A DNA stretch of 40,953 nt from Belnapia arida (GCF_016773205.1 NZ_JAETWB010000030.1:1-40953), one strand, 5' to 3'; counted from the stretch's first letter, positions 1-9,389 are shown. The notes: generated by a model from the letters alone, not told the origin. A program made the numbers and translations.

Positions 1-222
1 CTTACGCCCGACGTTAAGGCCGCCAGCCTCAACGCACCTCAGCAGCCAGAGAAGGCGATGGAGGCCGGACGCTTACGCAAGAGAGACCTCGAACGTGCTG
101 CAAAACCGCAAGCGCTCATCGTCCCGATGGACGGCAAGCACTCTTCCGGCCCCGTCGATGACGGCGGCGCCAAAGGGCCCGCCGCCCTACCCTCTCGATC
201 CCGCGAAGGCGTCACGCTGTGA
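1..222 (+). CDS. Possible C-terminal end of a protein cut by the window edge
   Basis: Frame +1 is open from the first base to a TGA at 220-222, giving about 73 residues with no start inside the window. The peptide is rich in Ala, Lys, Pro and Gly and resembles no family I recognise. An open stretch of this length can occur by chance in DNA this rich in G+C. Bases 223-378 after it hold nothing I can identify. Confidence 0.2.
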   Translation, partial: LTPDVKAASLNAPQQPEKAMEAGRLRKRDLERAAKPQALIVPMDGKHSSGPVDDGGAKGPAALPSRSREGVTL

Positions 223-378
223 GCGGGCGAGCGTAGTAATCGCCGCGAGGTCTAGAACTGCTGCAACGCCTTAGCGGGTAGATTTCCAAATTCTCCAAAC
301 CTTCCGTATGCAGCGTGGCGGCGTTTCCAACCAGACTTCATTAGTCGCAAACCGGCGAAGCTCATCGAGCGCAACACT

Positions 379-1932
379 TCACGGACTAACCCGTTGTGAT
401 AAAGGCGTTCCGCTCATGAGGTCTCGCTCAAGCCATTCTGCAGCCTCGGAGACATCCGCGGCCGTCAAGCCGTGGTCGGCTGCAAGCTCGCGAGTCTCGA
501 CGAGCGCGCCATTGGCTCGGAGCGCGACGGCCGGGGTCGGCAGATCGCGGGTCAAGGGATCGTCGCGTCCGTCAAGCAGCAGCGCAGCCGTTCCCGAGAG
601 ATCGGCGGCCGGTGGATCTTCCAGCACCTGAGCGCTGCGCAACAGGATTGCGCAGCGCACGAATCCAGGATGGAGCTGCGTAGCGGCCGCTAGTAGGTTC
701 GCGCCGTTGGAGTAGCCGAGGAAGGCGAGCCGCTCTGCATCGAGCTTATAGCCGGACACCGCGTCTTCGACGAAAGCCTGAAACGCCCCGGCTTCGCTGC
801 GAATGTCGGACTGGTCAAACGTCGTGGCGTCGATCCGGCGAAACCAGCGGTTGGCCCCTTCCTCGGTCGCCCGCCCGCGTACACCTAGCAACGTCGAACG
901 CGGCGCGATGCGCCGAGCAATCGGCATCAGGTCGGCTTCGCTTCCGCCAGTCCCATGCAACAGCACCAGAGTCGTACCGTCAGAAGTTGCCGGACGATTG
1001 AAACGATGGATGAAAGAGAGATCGCGGGCGGGAACTCTCTCCTCGCCGGGCAAAGCGAATTGCGGCAGCATCGCTAGGAGATCGTCGGCGTCGTCAGTCT
1101 CGCGCGGTGGGAAAAACAGGGTTCGGCCGAGCGCTTCCGGCGTTTCGTCCGCGGTCACCCCCGGCCCATCCGTCGCATATTCCATGAGAATGCCGGCGGG
1201 ATCGCGAACATAGAGAGACAAAAAGTACTTCCGGTCATGAACCTCGGTCGGCCCATGCTCTTTGAGCGACCGCCGCATGGATCGGACCGCGTCGGCATCC
1301 CGCGCGCGAAAGGCTACATGGTCAGGCACGCCGGCGCCTGGCACGGACGTCACGAACCCCGACATATCCCTGACGTCCAGAACATCGGTGTCGGACGCCA
1401 TACGCTGCGTCGGGCCGGACCGTTGCTCGCGCCTGTACCCGAAGCGTGTTACGAACTCGGCGGTCGCTTCAGCCTTGTCGGTCAGGACGGTGGCGCCCCG
1501 CAGGCGGGTCGGCGCGTTCGGAAGCGGAGCCGGTGTGGACATGTCAGCGCCAACGAGCTTCACGATCAATCCGTCCGGATCCCTTAACCTGAGAACCGAT
1601 TCCCCAAACTCGTGGGACAACCCCTCGGACGGAATGTTGGCAGTGAGCGCCTTGGTCATCCATTCGCCGAGGGATATTGGCGGCACCGCGAGGGCGACCT
1701 CAAGCAACTGCCCGATGCCGGTGCGGCCGCGGCCGCCAGCTTCCCAGACCAGAAAGGTCAGCAGAGAACCGGGACTGCCGAGGCCGTCTCCGTAAAGGAG
1801 GTGCAGTTGCTCGGCGTCCGCAAAGCCTCCAGTCCGCTTCACGAGTCTGAGGCCGAGGAAGCCGACATAGAAATCGACGTTGGCCTGGACGTTGGCGGTA
1901 ATGCCCGTGATGTGGTGAATGCCAGTTGTCAT
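379..1932 (-). CDS. VOC ring-cleaving dioxygenase fused to alpha/beta hydrolase (MhqO-MhqD-like)
   Basis: This 517-residue protein joins two enzymes. Residues 1-265 carry two vicinal-oxygen-chelate repeats of the MhqO ring-cleaving dioxygenase type. Probable metal ligands are H7 (in GIHHITG), H205 (in PDHVAF) and E251 (in MEYATDG). Residues 320-505 form an alpha/beta hydrolase of the phospholipase/carboxylesterase (MhqD) type, with LLHGTGG at 325-330, nucleophile S408 in GYSNG, an acidic residue in LLLDGRDDP (451-459) and H487. In Bacillus, MhqO and MhqD are separate proteins of the hydroquinone/quinone stress response, so the fusion suggests coupled ring cleavage and ester hydrolysis, probably in the cytoplasm. 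The ATG at 1932 is chosen because homology begins there and AAGG lies about 10 nt upstream. An in-frame start at 2010 would add 26 unrelated residues. Confidence 0.88.
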   Translation of the reverse strand: MTTGIHHITGITANVQANVDFYVGFLGLRLVKRTGGFADAEQLHLLYGDGLGSPGSLLTFLVWEAGGRGRTGIGQLLEVALAVPPISLGEWMTKALTANIPSEGLSHEFGESVLRLRDPDGLIVKLVGADMSTPAPLPNAPTRLRGATVLTDKAEATAEFVTRFGYRREQRSGPTQRMASDTDVLDVRDMSGFVTSVPGAGVPDHVAFRARDADAVRSMRRSLKEHGPTEVHDRKYFLSLYVRDPAGILMEYATDGPGVTADETPEALGRTLFFPPRETDDADDLLAMLPQFALPGEERVPARDLSFIHRFNRPATSDGTTLVLLHGTGGSEADLMPIARRIAPRSTLLGVRGRATEEGANRWFRRIDATTFDQSDIRSEAGAFQAFVEDAVSGYKLDAERLAFLGYSNGANLLAAATQLHPGFVRCAILLRSAQVLEDPPAADLSGTAALLLDGRDDPLTRDLPTPAVALRANGALVETRELAADHGLTAADVSEAAEWLERDLMSGTPLSQRVSP

Positions 1933-2101
1933 GCGTTCCAAGCCTTTCGCGGTTAGCCTCGCGCCTCGCGCGCAAGCACCTTCTGTACTGTCGGATCTGC
2001 GGCAAGCCAATCAGGCAGCGCCTGCTCGTTCCTTCATGCCGACAGCCGAAGATGCATACCGGTGTCCAGAGCCCCCTCTTCAACCCAATACAGATGGGGG
2101 T

Positions 2102-2122
2102 CCAAGGGCATCATGCCCTTGG
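2102..2122. terminator. Perfect 9-bp hairpin downstream of the isochorismatase-family gene
   Basis: Arms CCAAGGGCA (2102-2110) and TGCCCTTGG (2114-2122) pair perfectly around a TCA loop. It lies about 175 nt beyond the end of the leftward gene ending at 2299 and before the next leftward gene starting at 1932. There is no clear U-tract on either side. It could be a terminator or a dispersed intergenic palindrome. I see no gene in 1933-2298. Confidence 0.4.
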
Positions 2123-2298
2123 AGGATCAGCCCGTGAGGCCAGCCCCATTATCCCTTCTCAAACGGGTTCTTTGACGATCGACGTTGGTTCGCGCATACT
2201 TAGAAAGTGCCAATCGGGTATGGGACTTCTAACCGTTCAACCCGCAGAGGCAGCAAAAGCATTCGCAATCGCTGCCTCCTTCACACCTCAGCCGTTGT

Positions 2299-2940
2299 TC
2301 AGGCTGCGCGCGCTTCCATTGCCTTCTCCGGGTTGAACCCATCGAAGCTTTCGAAGACGTCCATGAAGCCAGGGATGGTCGCTTCGCGCACCCAATCCCG
2401 CTGGAGTTCGCAGTACAACTGGACGCGGCTCGTCATTCGGCCACCTGCCTGCTCGACTCGCCGCAGCCCCGCCTCGTGCGCCGCGACCGATGTGCCGCCT
2501 ACGGCGTCCACGGGGACATAGACTTCATAGCCTTCCAGAAGGGCATCGAGTGCGGGGAAGGTCAGGCACACCTCGGTCCACAGCGCGGTCATGATGAGCT
2601 TGCGCCGCCCAAGCGCCTTGACCGCCTGCTTGAATTCGGCGTCTTCCCAAGCGTTGACCGTGGTCCGGTCATAGGTCGGTAGATGGCCGAGGACGCCCTG
2701 CAGTTGCTGGATCGGCGGCTTGTTACGGCCGGTCGAGACATTCACCGTCGAATGGATGACCGGGACGCCATAGTTGACCGCTGCCTTGGCAACGCCCGTG
2801 ATGTTGAAGACGAGTTCCTCACACGGCATCGACCGGATTGAAGAGACCTGGACCGGCTGGTAGTCGATGATGAGGAGGGCTGAGTTGTCTGGCGTGATGA
2901 GATGGTCGGTCTGGGGATTACGGATCGTCTCGCTTGCCAT
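2299..2940 (-). CDS. Isochorismatase-family (YcaC-like) cysteine hydrolase
   Basis: A 213-residue cytoplasmic hydrolase of the isochorismatase fold. The conserved Asp is D26 in LLIIDYQ and the nucleophilic Cys is C125 in WTEVC. The stretches VNAWEDAEF and YEVYVPVDAVG are typical of the YcaC-like subgroup, whose true substrates are mostly unknown. I could not place the third catalytic residue (Lys) with certainty; R92 lies close to where it is expected. The ATG at 2940 is preceded by AAGGAG at good spacing, and the upstream in-frame ATG at 2997 lacks this. It is divergent from the LysR gene starting at 3118, which is therefore its likely regulator. Confidence 0.88.
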   Translation of the reverse strand: MASETIRNPQTDHLITPDNSALLIIDYQPVQVSSIRSMPCEELVFNITGVAKAAVNYGVPVIHSTVNVSTGRNKPPIQQLQGVLGHLPTYDRTTVNAWEDAEFKQAVKALGRRKLIMTALWTEVCLTFPALDALLEGYEVYVPVDAVGGTSVAAHEAGLRRVEQAGGRMTSRVQLYCELQRDWVREATIPGFMDVFESFDGFNPEKAMEARAA

Positions 2941-3117
2941 GGCTAGGTCTCCTTCTTGGTTAGTTTGGAAATCGGCTCGAGGCAGATAGCGCACCAAGAA
3001 CCTTCGCCAAGCTACGCCGCGTTCCGTTCTCGAATAGCCACTCGATGGAGCACAGATTGTTCTTCTGGGGTTTACTTAACCGTTGATTCCACATCCTGGC
3101 GGGCTCACGGTGTATCC
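2941..3117. promoter_or_regulatory. Shared intergenic region between divergent hydrolase and lysR genes
   Basis: The 177 bp between the two divergent starts must hold both promoters. LysR proteins usually bind such regions and control the neighbouring gene. I could not pick a convincing T-N11-A operator by eye. A repeated TCGA-containing stretch at about 3031-3045 is the nearest candidate. Confidence 0.35.
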
Positions 3118-4074
3118 ATGGCGGACCGGTTCGAAGATCTGCGAGCGCTGGTTGCTGTTGTATCAGCCGGCGGATTTGCTGCGGGAGCGGAACGCCTTGG
3201 TGTCGCCAAATCTGCAGTGAGCCGTCGGATTCGCGAGCTTGAGGACAGGCTCGGCGCAAGGCTGTTCGATCGGACGACGCGCCGCGTCCAGCTCACCGAA
3301 GCCGGCCATACATTCCATGATCGGGCGGTCGAGCTCCTGGCGGGGCTCGAAGAAGCGGAGGAAGCGGCGTCGAACGCAAGCGGCGAGCTGAAGGGCCGCA
3401 TCCGCGTCACCGCGCCGGTCTACTTCACCACGCACTGCCTGGCCCCGGTGTTAGGCGAGTTTCTAGAACGGCATCCTGCCGTCACGCTGTCGATCGACAC
3501 CGACGACCGCATGGTTGATCTGGTACGAGATGGTTTCGACCTGGCGATCCGCATCGCGGATCTGCGTGACTCGTCACTCGTGGCGAGCCGGCTCGCCACC
3601 ATTCGGCATGTGTGCGTTGCTAGTCCTGCACTGCTTAAACGCTTCGGAACGCCGCAAAAGCCTGAAGATCTTTCGCGCTTTCCTGGTGTGGTCTACTCGA
3701 AGCGGGAAGAAGCCTCTTATTGGAGGTTTGCCAACAATGTCGTGCCGACCGTGACCAGCCAACTCGATCTTGCGAGCGGCGAAGCCGTGCGGGAAGCGGC
3801 TATTGCGGGTCTCGGTGTGGCAATGCTTCCGACATTCATTGTCCATGATGCGGTCAGGCGCGGTGCGCTTTCGATCATACTCGCAAAGCACACGCGGCCA
3901 CCGATCGCGGTACATGTGTTGCACCCATCAATGCGCAACCAGACAGCGCGCGCGCGCACATTCATCGACTTTCTGGTCGATGCATTTAGTGAGCCGTTCT
4001 GGGATCGGGATTTGCTTGACGGCCAGACCACGGGAGTGGTCTTGGAAAAGCGCCGAGCCACGTCGCCGCGATGA
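3118..4074 (+). CDS. LysR-family transcriptional regulator
   Basis: A 318-residue LysR regulator. Residues 1-60 are the winged helix-turn-helix (FAAGAERLGVAKSAVSRRI followed by LEDRLGARLFDRTTRRV). The rest is a periplasmic-binding-protein-like effector domain, including GRIRVTAPV near residue 90 and the AAIAGLGVAMLP motif. The ATG at 3118 is used because the LysR helix-turn-helix begins immediately after it; the longer in-frame frame from 2956 has no family similarity and would overlap the divergent promoter. The arrangement suggests autoregulation and control of the isochorismatase-family gene. The ligand is unknown. Confidence 0.9.
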   Translation: MADRFEDLRALVAVVSAGGFAAGAERLGVAKSAVSRRIRELEDRLGARLFDRTTRRVQLTEAGHTFHDRAVELLAGLEEAEEAASNASGELKGRIRVTAPVYFTTHCLAPVLGEFLERHPAVTLSIDTDDRMVDLVRDGFDLAIRIADLRDSSLVASRLATIRHVCVASPALLKRFGTPQKPEDLSRFPGVVYSKREEASYWRFANNVVPTVTSQLDLASGEAVREAAIAGLGVAMLPTFIVHDAVRRGALSIILAKHTRPPIAVHVLHPSMRNQTARARTFIDFLVDAFSEPFWDRDLLDGQTTGVVLEKRRATSPR

Positions 4075-4254
4075 TCAGCATCGCGTCTATTTGGGCATCA
4101 GGAACGCCGAGCAATTTGCGAGCCGCCTTGCGGCGTTAAGGATCTCTCCTGCAAGCTCGGCACAGCTGTGGTTTCGGCAGACTGCGCTTGCGCGGCGTGA
4201 GCTGGACTAGGCGAGCGCCAAGGCCTTTCTGGAGTGCCGACCTGCACGAGTGTC

Positions 4255-4379
4255 CAAGATGCGCCCATTGTATGCATCGCGGGTCGGACGCTTGAAACGA
4301 TGCTTGCGACCCAGAGCGCGGCAAACGTGCGGTTCGCAAGTGGAGCGAGAAGACTGATCTCCTCGGTCGTAGCGGCCAC
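4255..4379 (-). pseudogene. N-terminal fragment of an MFS transporter
   Basis: A leftward reading begins ATG at 4379 and gives LLAPLANRTFAALWVASIV followed by MHTMGASWTLVQ. This closely resembles the first membrane helix of MFS_3/DUF894-type exporters, which start with PLRxRTFRALWxAS and continue to GAxW. Similarity stops after about 40 residues, so only a remnant survives. The rest of 4075-4746 shows no intact gene. One leftward frame there (about 4390-4470) gives a protein-like stretch around HHEQMLADPGVERAV that I cannot assign. Confidence 0.45.
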
Positions 4380-4746
4380 GTCCAGTTCTTGAGCAACCCC
4401 TCGTCACGCACGGCCCGCTCGACTCCAGGATCTGCAAGCATCTGCTCATGATGTGCCTTCACAGCGCCCGAGCATCTCATCATCGCGTTAAGCCTGCATT
4501 CGCACGGAGTTGAGCCGCCTCGACGCTCGTGGCCGCGGCGTCCTGCGGCGGCGGCAACCGGAACTGGCTTGGCGACGCCAGCACCCAAGTGCTCGACAAT
4601 CCAGGATCGAACCCCACGCCCGCAGGCTGCGCCTAGCCCGGTCTACAAAGAGCAATCGAGGCGCCGAGCAGCGCTGCCGCTCCACACGCAGCGGTCGGCC
4701 TTCATCGTTTCCATCACATGTCTCTTCGAGCTGATGTGGATCAACC

Positions 4747-5583
4747 TCACCGCCGTGTCACGACAACCTCAAGGTACTCGCTCGGCACGATCAGCGTGTC
4801 CGTGCCGCCGCGGTTCATGCGCGCTATCAGCGCGAGCATGTCCTGCTCCAGGGCCTCGGCTCCCACGCCGTCGAGCGCCGCGAAGGCGCGGTTCATCGGC
4901 CCGTAGTAGGTGCGGAAGATTTCAAGCATGTGCGCTGCCGAGCGGTAGCGGAAGTTGAAGATCTGCTTTGTCGTGGTCACCGCGTGGCCTTGGAACAGCT
5001 CCGCCAACCGCGCCTCCGTGCCCCACAGGGCAGGCGAGCGGACACCCGCCGGCGGTGGCAGGTGCTTCCCGATCATCTTGAAAACTTGGCCGATGAAGCC
5101 CTCTGGTGTCCAGTTGGCGAGGCCGATCCGACCGCCGGGACGAACGACGCGAATCAGTTCGGTGGCCGCCTTGTCCTGGTCCGGCGCGAACATCACGCCG
5201 AGCGTCGAGAGAACGACGTCGAAGCTCCCGTCATTGAAGGGCAGGTTCTCGGCATCAGCCGACTGGAAAGCGACAACGAGGCGTTCGGCCGCCGCTCGCT
5301 CCCGACCGCGCTCCAGCAGCTCACCGACATAATCCGTGGAGGTCACCTGCGCGAAGCGCCTAGCCGCCGCGAGTGTCGCATTGCCATTCCCGGCCGCGAC
5401 GTCCAGCACGTGCTCACCCGCACGCAGGTCTACTGCTTCGCAGATCCGCTCGCCAATAATCTGCAGCGTGGTGCCGATGACCGCGTAGTCGCCGGTCGCC
5501 CAGGTGGCCTGCTGGCGTGCCTTCACGGCTACGAGATCCGGAGCCGTAATGGCGGATTGGGACAGGGTAGCGGATGCCGACAT
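4747..5583 (-). CDS. Class I SAM-dependent methyltransferase (UbiE-like fold)
   Basis: A 278-residue soluble methyltransferase. Motif I is VLDVAAGNGNAT (residues 59-70), the SAM-binding glycine loop. It is followed by the acidic STDYVGELLERG, the motif around SADAENLPF, and the post-I sequence FDVVLSTLGVMFAPDQ. The C-terminal third carries the substrate-recognition part, so the acceptor cannot be told from sequence. ATG at 5583 is preferred over ATG at 5589 because AAGGAGA abuts the latter but sits at normal distance from the former. It is divergent from the large regulator at 5779, which may control it. Confidence 0.88.
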   Translation of the reverse strand: MSASATLSQSAITAPDLVAVKARQQATWATGDYAVIGTTLQIIGERICEAVDLRAGEHVLDVAAGNGNATLAAARRFAQVTSTDYVGELLERGRERAAAERLVVAFQSADAENLPFNDGSFDVVLSTLGVMFAPDQDKAATELIRVVRPGGRIGLANWTPEGFIGQVFKMIGKHLPPPAGVRSPALWGTEARLAELFQGHAVTTTKQIFNFRYRSAAHMLEIFRTYYGPMNRAFAALDGVGAEALEQDMLALIARMNRGGTDTLIVPSEYLEVVVTRR

Positions 5584-5778
5584 GATCATTCTCCTTGGCT
5601 TGAACTGGGTCTCGATGCGCCACCCTCGATAGGAAGGCTGCGCGTGGTCATGGCAGGGGCGCTAAGCACCATTGCTCTTCCTTCCTGCAGTTCGCTGCTA
5701 TGCTCGCCGCCCGCTGAGGGGAGAGGACCGCGGGCCCGGCGCCCGGCAAGTCGTCTCCTCGTCCCCTATCAGTAGCGA

Positions 5779-7830
5779 TTGCGCGTGGAAGCGGGCGTGG
5801 GAGGCGGCGTGGGAATGCGCGTGGAATCCGAACCACCGGGTCCGGGAGAAAGCGGCTCGACACTGGGAATACGCCTCTTCGGGCCGCTGAGCGTCGCCCG
5901 CGCGGGAATGGCGGTGACGCTGCCGGCGTCGCGCAAGGTCCGCGCGCTGCTTGCCTATCTCACACTGGCTCCGTTGCCCGTCCCGCGAAGTGAGCTCTGC
6001 GAAATGCTGTGGGACGTCCCCGACGATCCGCGCGGCGAGCTCAGATGGTGCCTCAGCCGGATCCGTGGCGTCCTCGACGAACCCGGCAGGCGCAGGGTGA
6101 TTACGGGGAAGGACGCGGTCGGCCTCGACCTCTCCGGCTGCTTCGTGGACACCGCCGAGGTCGTGCGAGCGGCCCGGGACGGCGTCGCCGCACTGAGTGC
6201 CGAACGCCTGAGAGAGTTAGCCCGCTTGTTCGCCGGCGACTTTGCAGAGACCCTAGAGCTGGATCGTCAGCCGCTTTTCGAGGGCTGGCTCGTCGGGCAG
6301 CGCCGACGCTTCCGCGATCTCCGCGCGGAGGTATTGGAACAGCTGGCGCAGCGCCTTCCCCACGAGCAAGCGGCCGACATCCTGGACGAGTGGCGCCGCC
6401 TTGTTCCCTTCGACCTCCGCCCCCACGCTTCCATCCTGGCGGCGCTCGCACGGCGGGGCCGGATCCGAGAGGGTGAGGAGCACCTCTCCGCGACGATCCG
6501 GCAATTCGAGGCGGAAGGGCTTGAGAGTGCGCCCCTCCGTGCCCTTTGGCAGGCTGCGCGTACGGGGATCGCGGATGCGTCGCTGCCCCGCATCACCGCA
6601 GCTCCTGCGGCCCCCCCGCCGGGGGCAACGCCCGTCGCCGCCCGCCGCGCCTCGGTCGCGATCATGCCGTTCGTGGACTTCGCGCCCGGACCGCTCCTGC
6701 AGGGCGGCGGGCTCGCGGACGGCCTGACCTACGACGTTATCACGCGGCTCGCGAAGCTACGAAGCCTCTTCGTCATCGCGCAGGGCACGATCTTCGCGCT
6801 GCGGGACCGAGGTGTCACTCCAGCGGAAGCAGGACGGACGCTCGGCGTGGACTACCTCGTCAGCGGATCCGTGCAACGGCGCGGCAAGCGGCTCGCCATC
6901 GCGGTCGAGCTCGCTGAGGCGCAAAGCGCGCGCATCGTTTGGGCCGAAGTCTTCGACCACGAGGTGGTGGACGCCTTCCTCGCTCTCGACGAGATCGGCA
7001 ACGGGGTGGTCGCCTCCATCGCCGGCGAGATCGAGGCGCTCGAGCGCAACCACGCCATCCTCAAGCCGCCGGACTCGCTTGATGCCTGGGAAGCGCACCA
7101 TCGTGGCCTCTGGCACATGTACCGCTTCAACAAATCCGACAACGAACAGGCGCGGCACTTCTTCGAGGCAGCCATCCACCTCGATCCCACCTTCTCGCGC
7201 GCCTATGCCGGCCTATCCTTCACCCATTGGCAGAATGCCTTCCAGGGCTGGGCGGAGCGCGAGGGTGAGGTTGAGCGCGCCTATGCGGCCGCCGGGCAAA
7301 GCCTGATGGCCGACGACCGCGACCCTGCCGCACACTGGGCCATGGGGCGTGCGCTCTGGCTGCGTCGGCGCCACAATCAAGCCGTGGACGAGTTGGGGCG
7401 CGCCGTGGAACTCAGCCCGAACTTCGCGCTAGGTCACTACACTCTGGCCTTCGTCCATTCGCTCACCGGCGATGCGGCCGCCGCGGTCGCTGCGTCCGAC
7501 CATTCGCAGCGCCTCAGTCCCTTCGACCCCTTGCTGTTCGGGATCCTCGGCTCCCGCGCGATGGCGTTACTCCGCCTGGGCCGATTCGAAGACGCGGCCG
7601 AGGTAGCCGTGAAGGCGGCTGCCCGCCCCAACGCCCACGCTCATATCCTGGCGATTACTGCCGTCTCTCTCGCGCTCGCCAGGCGCGACGAGGAAGCGCG
7701 TCCCTACGTCGCCGCAATCCGGAAGGCACTGCCGGGCTACAGTGTGGACAACCTCGTCGCTGCCATGCAGCCGATCCCTGAGGGCGAGAAGCTGTTCCGC
7801 GACGGTGGCAAGCGCATCGGCTTTGGGTGA
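5779..7830 (+). CDS. SARP/BTAD-type regulator with TolB-like and TPR domains
   Basis: A 683-residue regulator with three parts. Residues 30-120 are an OmpR-like winged helix (IRLFGPLSV, then VRALLAYL, then LWCLSRIRGVLDE-like positions), and 120-265 resemble a bacterial transcriptional-activator (BTAD) helical domain. Residues 285-405 form a FlgO/TolB-N-like domain (VAIMPFVDF, then LADGLTYDVITRLAKL, then VDYLVSGSVQRRG). Residues 420-670 are TPR-like helical repeats, e.g. ARHFFEAAIHLDPTFSRAYAGL. This layout is common in proteobacterial transcriptional regulators annotated near adenylate-cyclase-like proteins, though no cyclase domain is present here. The signal sensed is unknown. Divergence from the methyltransferase at 5583 suggests a regulatory pair. 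The true start could also be the in-frame Met at 5815. Confidence 0.82.
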   Translation: MRVEAGVGGGVGMRVESEPPGPGESGSTLGIRLFGPLSVARAGMAVTLPASRKVRALLAYLTLAPLPVPRSELCEMLWDVPDDPRGELRWCLSRIRGVLDEPGRRRVITGKDAVGLDLSGCFVDTAEVVRAARDGVAALSAERLRELARLFAGDFAETLELDRQPLFEGWLVGQRRRFRDLRAEVLEQLAQRLPHEQAADILDEWRRLVPFDLRPHASILAALARRGRIREGEEHLSATIRQFEAEGLESAPLRALWQAARTGIADASLPRITAAPAAPPPGATPVAARRASVAIMPFVDFAPGPLLQGGGLADGLTYDVITRLAKLRSLFVIAQGTIFALRDRGVTPAEAGRTLGVDYLVSGSVQRRGKRLAIAVELAEAQSARIVWAEVFDHEVVDAFLALDEIGNGVVASIAGEIEALERNHAILKPPDSLDAWEAHHRGLWHMYRFNKSDNEQARHFFEAAIHLDPTFSRAYAGLSFTHWQNAFQGWAEREGEVERAYAAAGQSLMADDRDPAAHWAMGRALWLRRRHNQAVDELGRAVELSPNFALGHYTLAFVHSLTGDAAAAVAASDHSQRLSPFDPLLFGILGSRAMALLRLGRFEDAAEVAVKAAARPNAHAHILAITAVSLALARRDEEARPYVAAIRKALPGYSVDNLVAAMQPIPEGEKLFRDGGKRIGFG

Positions 7831-8561
7831 GACCGCCTAGCCGTGGCCCGGTTGTGGTCCTCCCTGAGATGGGCAGGTGACCCGCTGCCAACGAGAGGGC
7901 GAATTTGGGAGTGGAGAAGCTGACGTTGTCTGCAAATTTGACCGGCAAGCAGTCGCGATGCTGAATAAGGCGCCGGCATCCGGCCCGAAAGCCGTGCGAT
8001 TTCAACACGGTAAAGCTTGAGGGTTAAAAGGCCCTACCCTCAAGGTCCGGAGAGTCTCCGGCATTTCGGAGAGAAAACCCGGCTCCGTTCCGCCGTCGCA
8101 CCATCAAGGTTGCCGCAAAAACCCTGGCCAAACCTGCGCCTCAGCGCGGTGGTCTGATTGGGAGAGACGGGTTGTGAGGAGACCGACTGGAGCAGCGGTG
8201 GGAACCGGGGAATGAAAGTCTCTGGGCAACGGCAACAAGGAGTCAGCGGATGGACAGGGAAGCGATAGCCATGGGTGAAGGTATGGTCACCACGACGGCC
8301 ATGGTCGTACGCTCAGGGGCTACCCGGCAGGCGTCAAACGTCTGTCGTCCGCAGATGGTCCGCTGATTCGATAGCTGTAATCAGCAGTTTGAGATGGTGT
8401 TACGGGGTACAGCTCAGGATCCGGAAGACCTACAGCCCCCAATTAAGGCTCGGTTTTAAGTGTGCAAATGGCAGCTTTCTCCAGGCGAATTGCATGAGAC
8501 TCTTCACCGCCGCCGCTTTTTCAGCCCCAAGCTTACCAGCAGCGGCTTTCTCAAAAATCGC
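7831..8561. other. Long intergenic region with structured-RNA-like sequence
   Basis: No convincing coding frame is present on either strand. A perfect CCGGAG/CTCCGG hairpin lies at 8046-8060. The stretch about 8160-8340 is purine-rich with phrases such as GGGCAACGGCAACAAGGAG and AAGCGATAGCCATGGG. These are reminiscent of the 5' RNA domains of bacterial group II introns, but no reverse transcriptase follows. This resemblance is from memory only and is weak. Confidence 0.3.
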
Positions 8562-9389
8562 TTACACGCCCTTCACCCCGCCTGCAGTTAGTCCGGCGAC
8601 AATCTGCTTCTGGGCCAACAGCGTCAGCAGCAGCACCGGCAAGGTGACCAGTAACGCAGCTGCGGAAAGCGGTCCCCAGGAAATCTGCTCAAAAGTCAGC
8701 ATGTTATTGACGGCTACCGGCAAGGTTCGTGTTTCTCGTCCGGCGAGCACCATGGCAAAAACAAAGTTATTCCAAGAAAAAATAAAAGCAAGAATTGTTG
8801 CGACTGTGATGCCCGGACGGGCTAATGGCATTGCCACGTGACGGAAAGCCTGCCAGATCGTAGCGCCATCGACCAATGCAGCTTCCTCCAATTCCGTTGG
8901 TAGGCCCTCAAAGAAAGAGATCATAACCCAGACCACAATCGGGACAGTGATAACCAAATGAGTTATTAAAATCGGCCACAGCGTTCCCGTCATTTCCAGC
9001 CATTGGAATAACAGGAACAATGGAATTAAATAGGAAAGGCCTGGAGTTATTCTCGCTATCAGGATTAATGCCGCTGCGCGCATGGCTCGCATCTTGGCGA
9101 TGCCATAGCCGGCCGGCACACCGATAACGAGTGCCAGGAAAGTGGCGCCGAAGGAAACGATGACGCTGTTCCAGGCATATAGCAAGAAATCGTTCCGCGC
9201 GAAGACGTCGCGGTAATTGTCTAGCGTTGGTGGATCGGGAATAAAGACTGGTGGCCATGCAGTGTTATCGAGTTCGTTTTTCAACGATAGCGACAGCATC
9301 CAGAGAAACACCAATATTGCCGGAGCGATCAGCACGAGGACCGCAAAACCGAAGCCTATGTTTTCGGCAAGGCGCCTGAGCTTTCTCAT
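8562..9389 (-). CDS. Sugar-type ABC importer permease (MalG-like)
   Basis: A 275-residue inner-membrane permease with about six hydrophobic segments, the first at residues 11-33. The cytoplasmic EAA loop is ELEEAALVDGATIWQAF, the contact for the ATPase. It belongs to the MalG/carbohydrate-uptake-1 group. ATG at 9389 gives an ATGA overlap with the stop of the upstream permease gene, indicating translational coupling; an in-frame start at 9416 would extend into that gene. It is the last gene of a leftward operon with two genes upstream. No ATP-binding subunit follows, so a shared ATPase encoded elsewhere is likely. Confidence 0.9.
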   Translation of the reverse strand: MRKLRRLAENIGFGFAVLVLIAPAILVFLWMLSLSLKNELDNTAWPPVFIPDPPTLDNYRDVFARNDFLLYAWNSVIVSFGATFLALVIGVPAGYGIAKMRAMRAAALILIARITPGLSYLIPLFLLFQWLEMTGTLWPILITHLVITVPIVVWVMISFFEGLPTELEEAALVDGATIWQAFRHVAMPLARPGITVATILAFIFSWNNFVFAMVLAGRETRTLPVAVNNMLTFEQISWGPLSAAALLVTLPVLLLTLLAQKQIVAGLTAGGVKGV

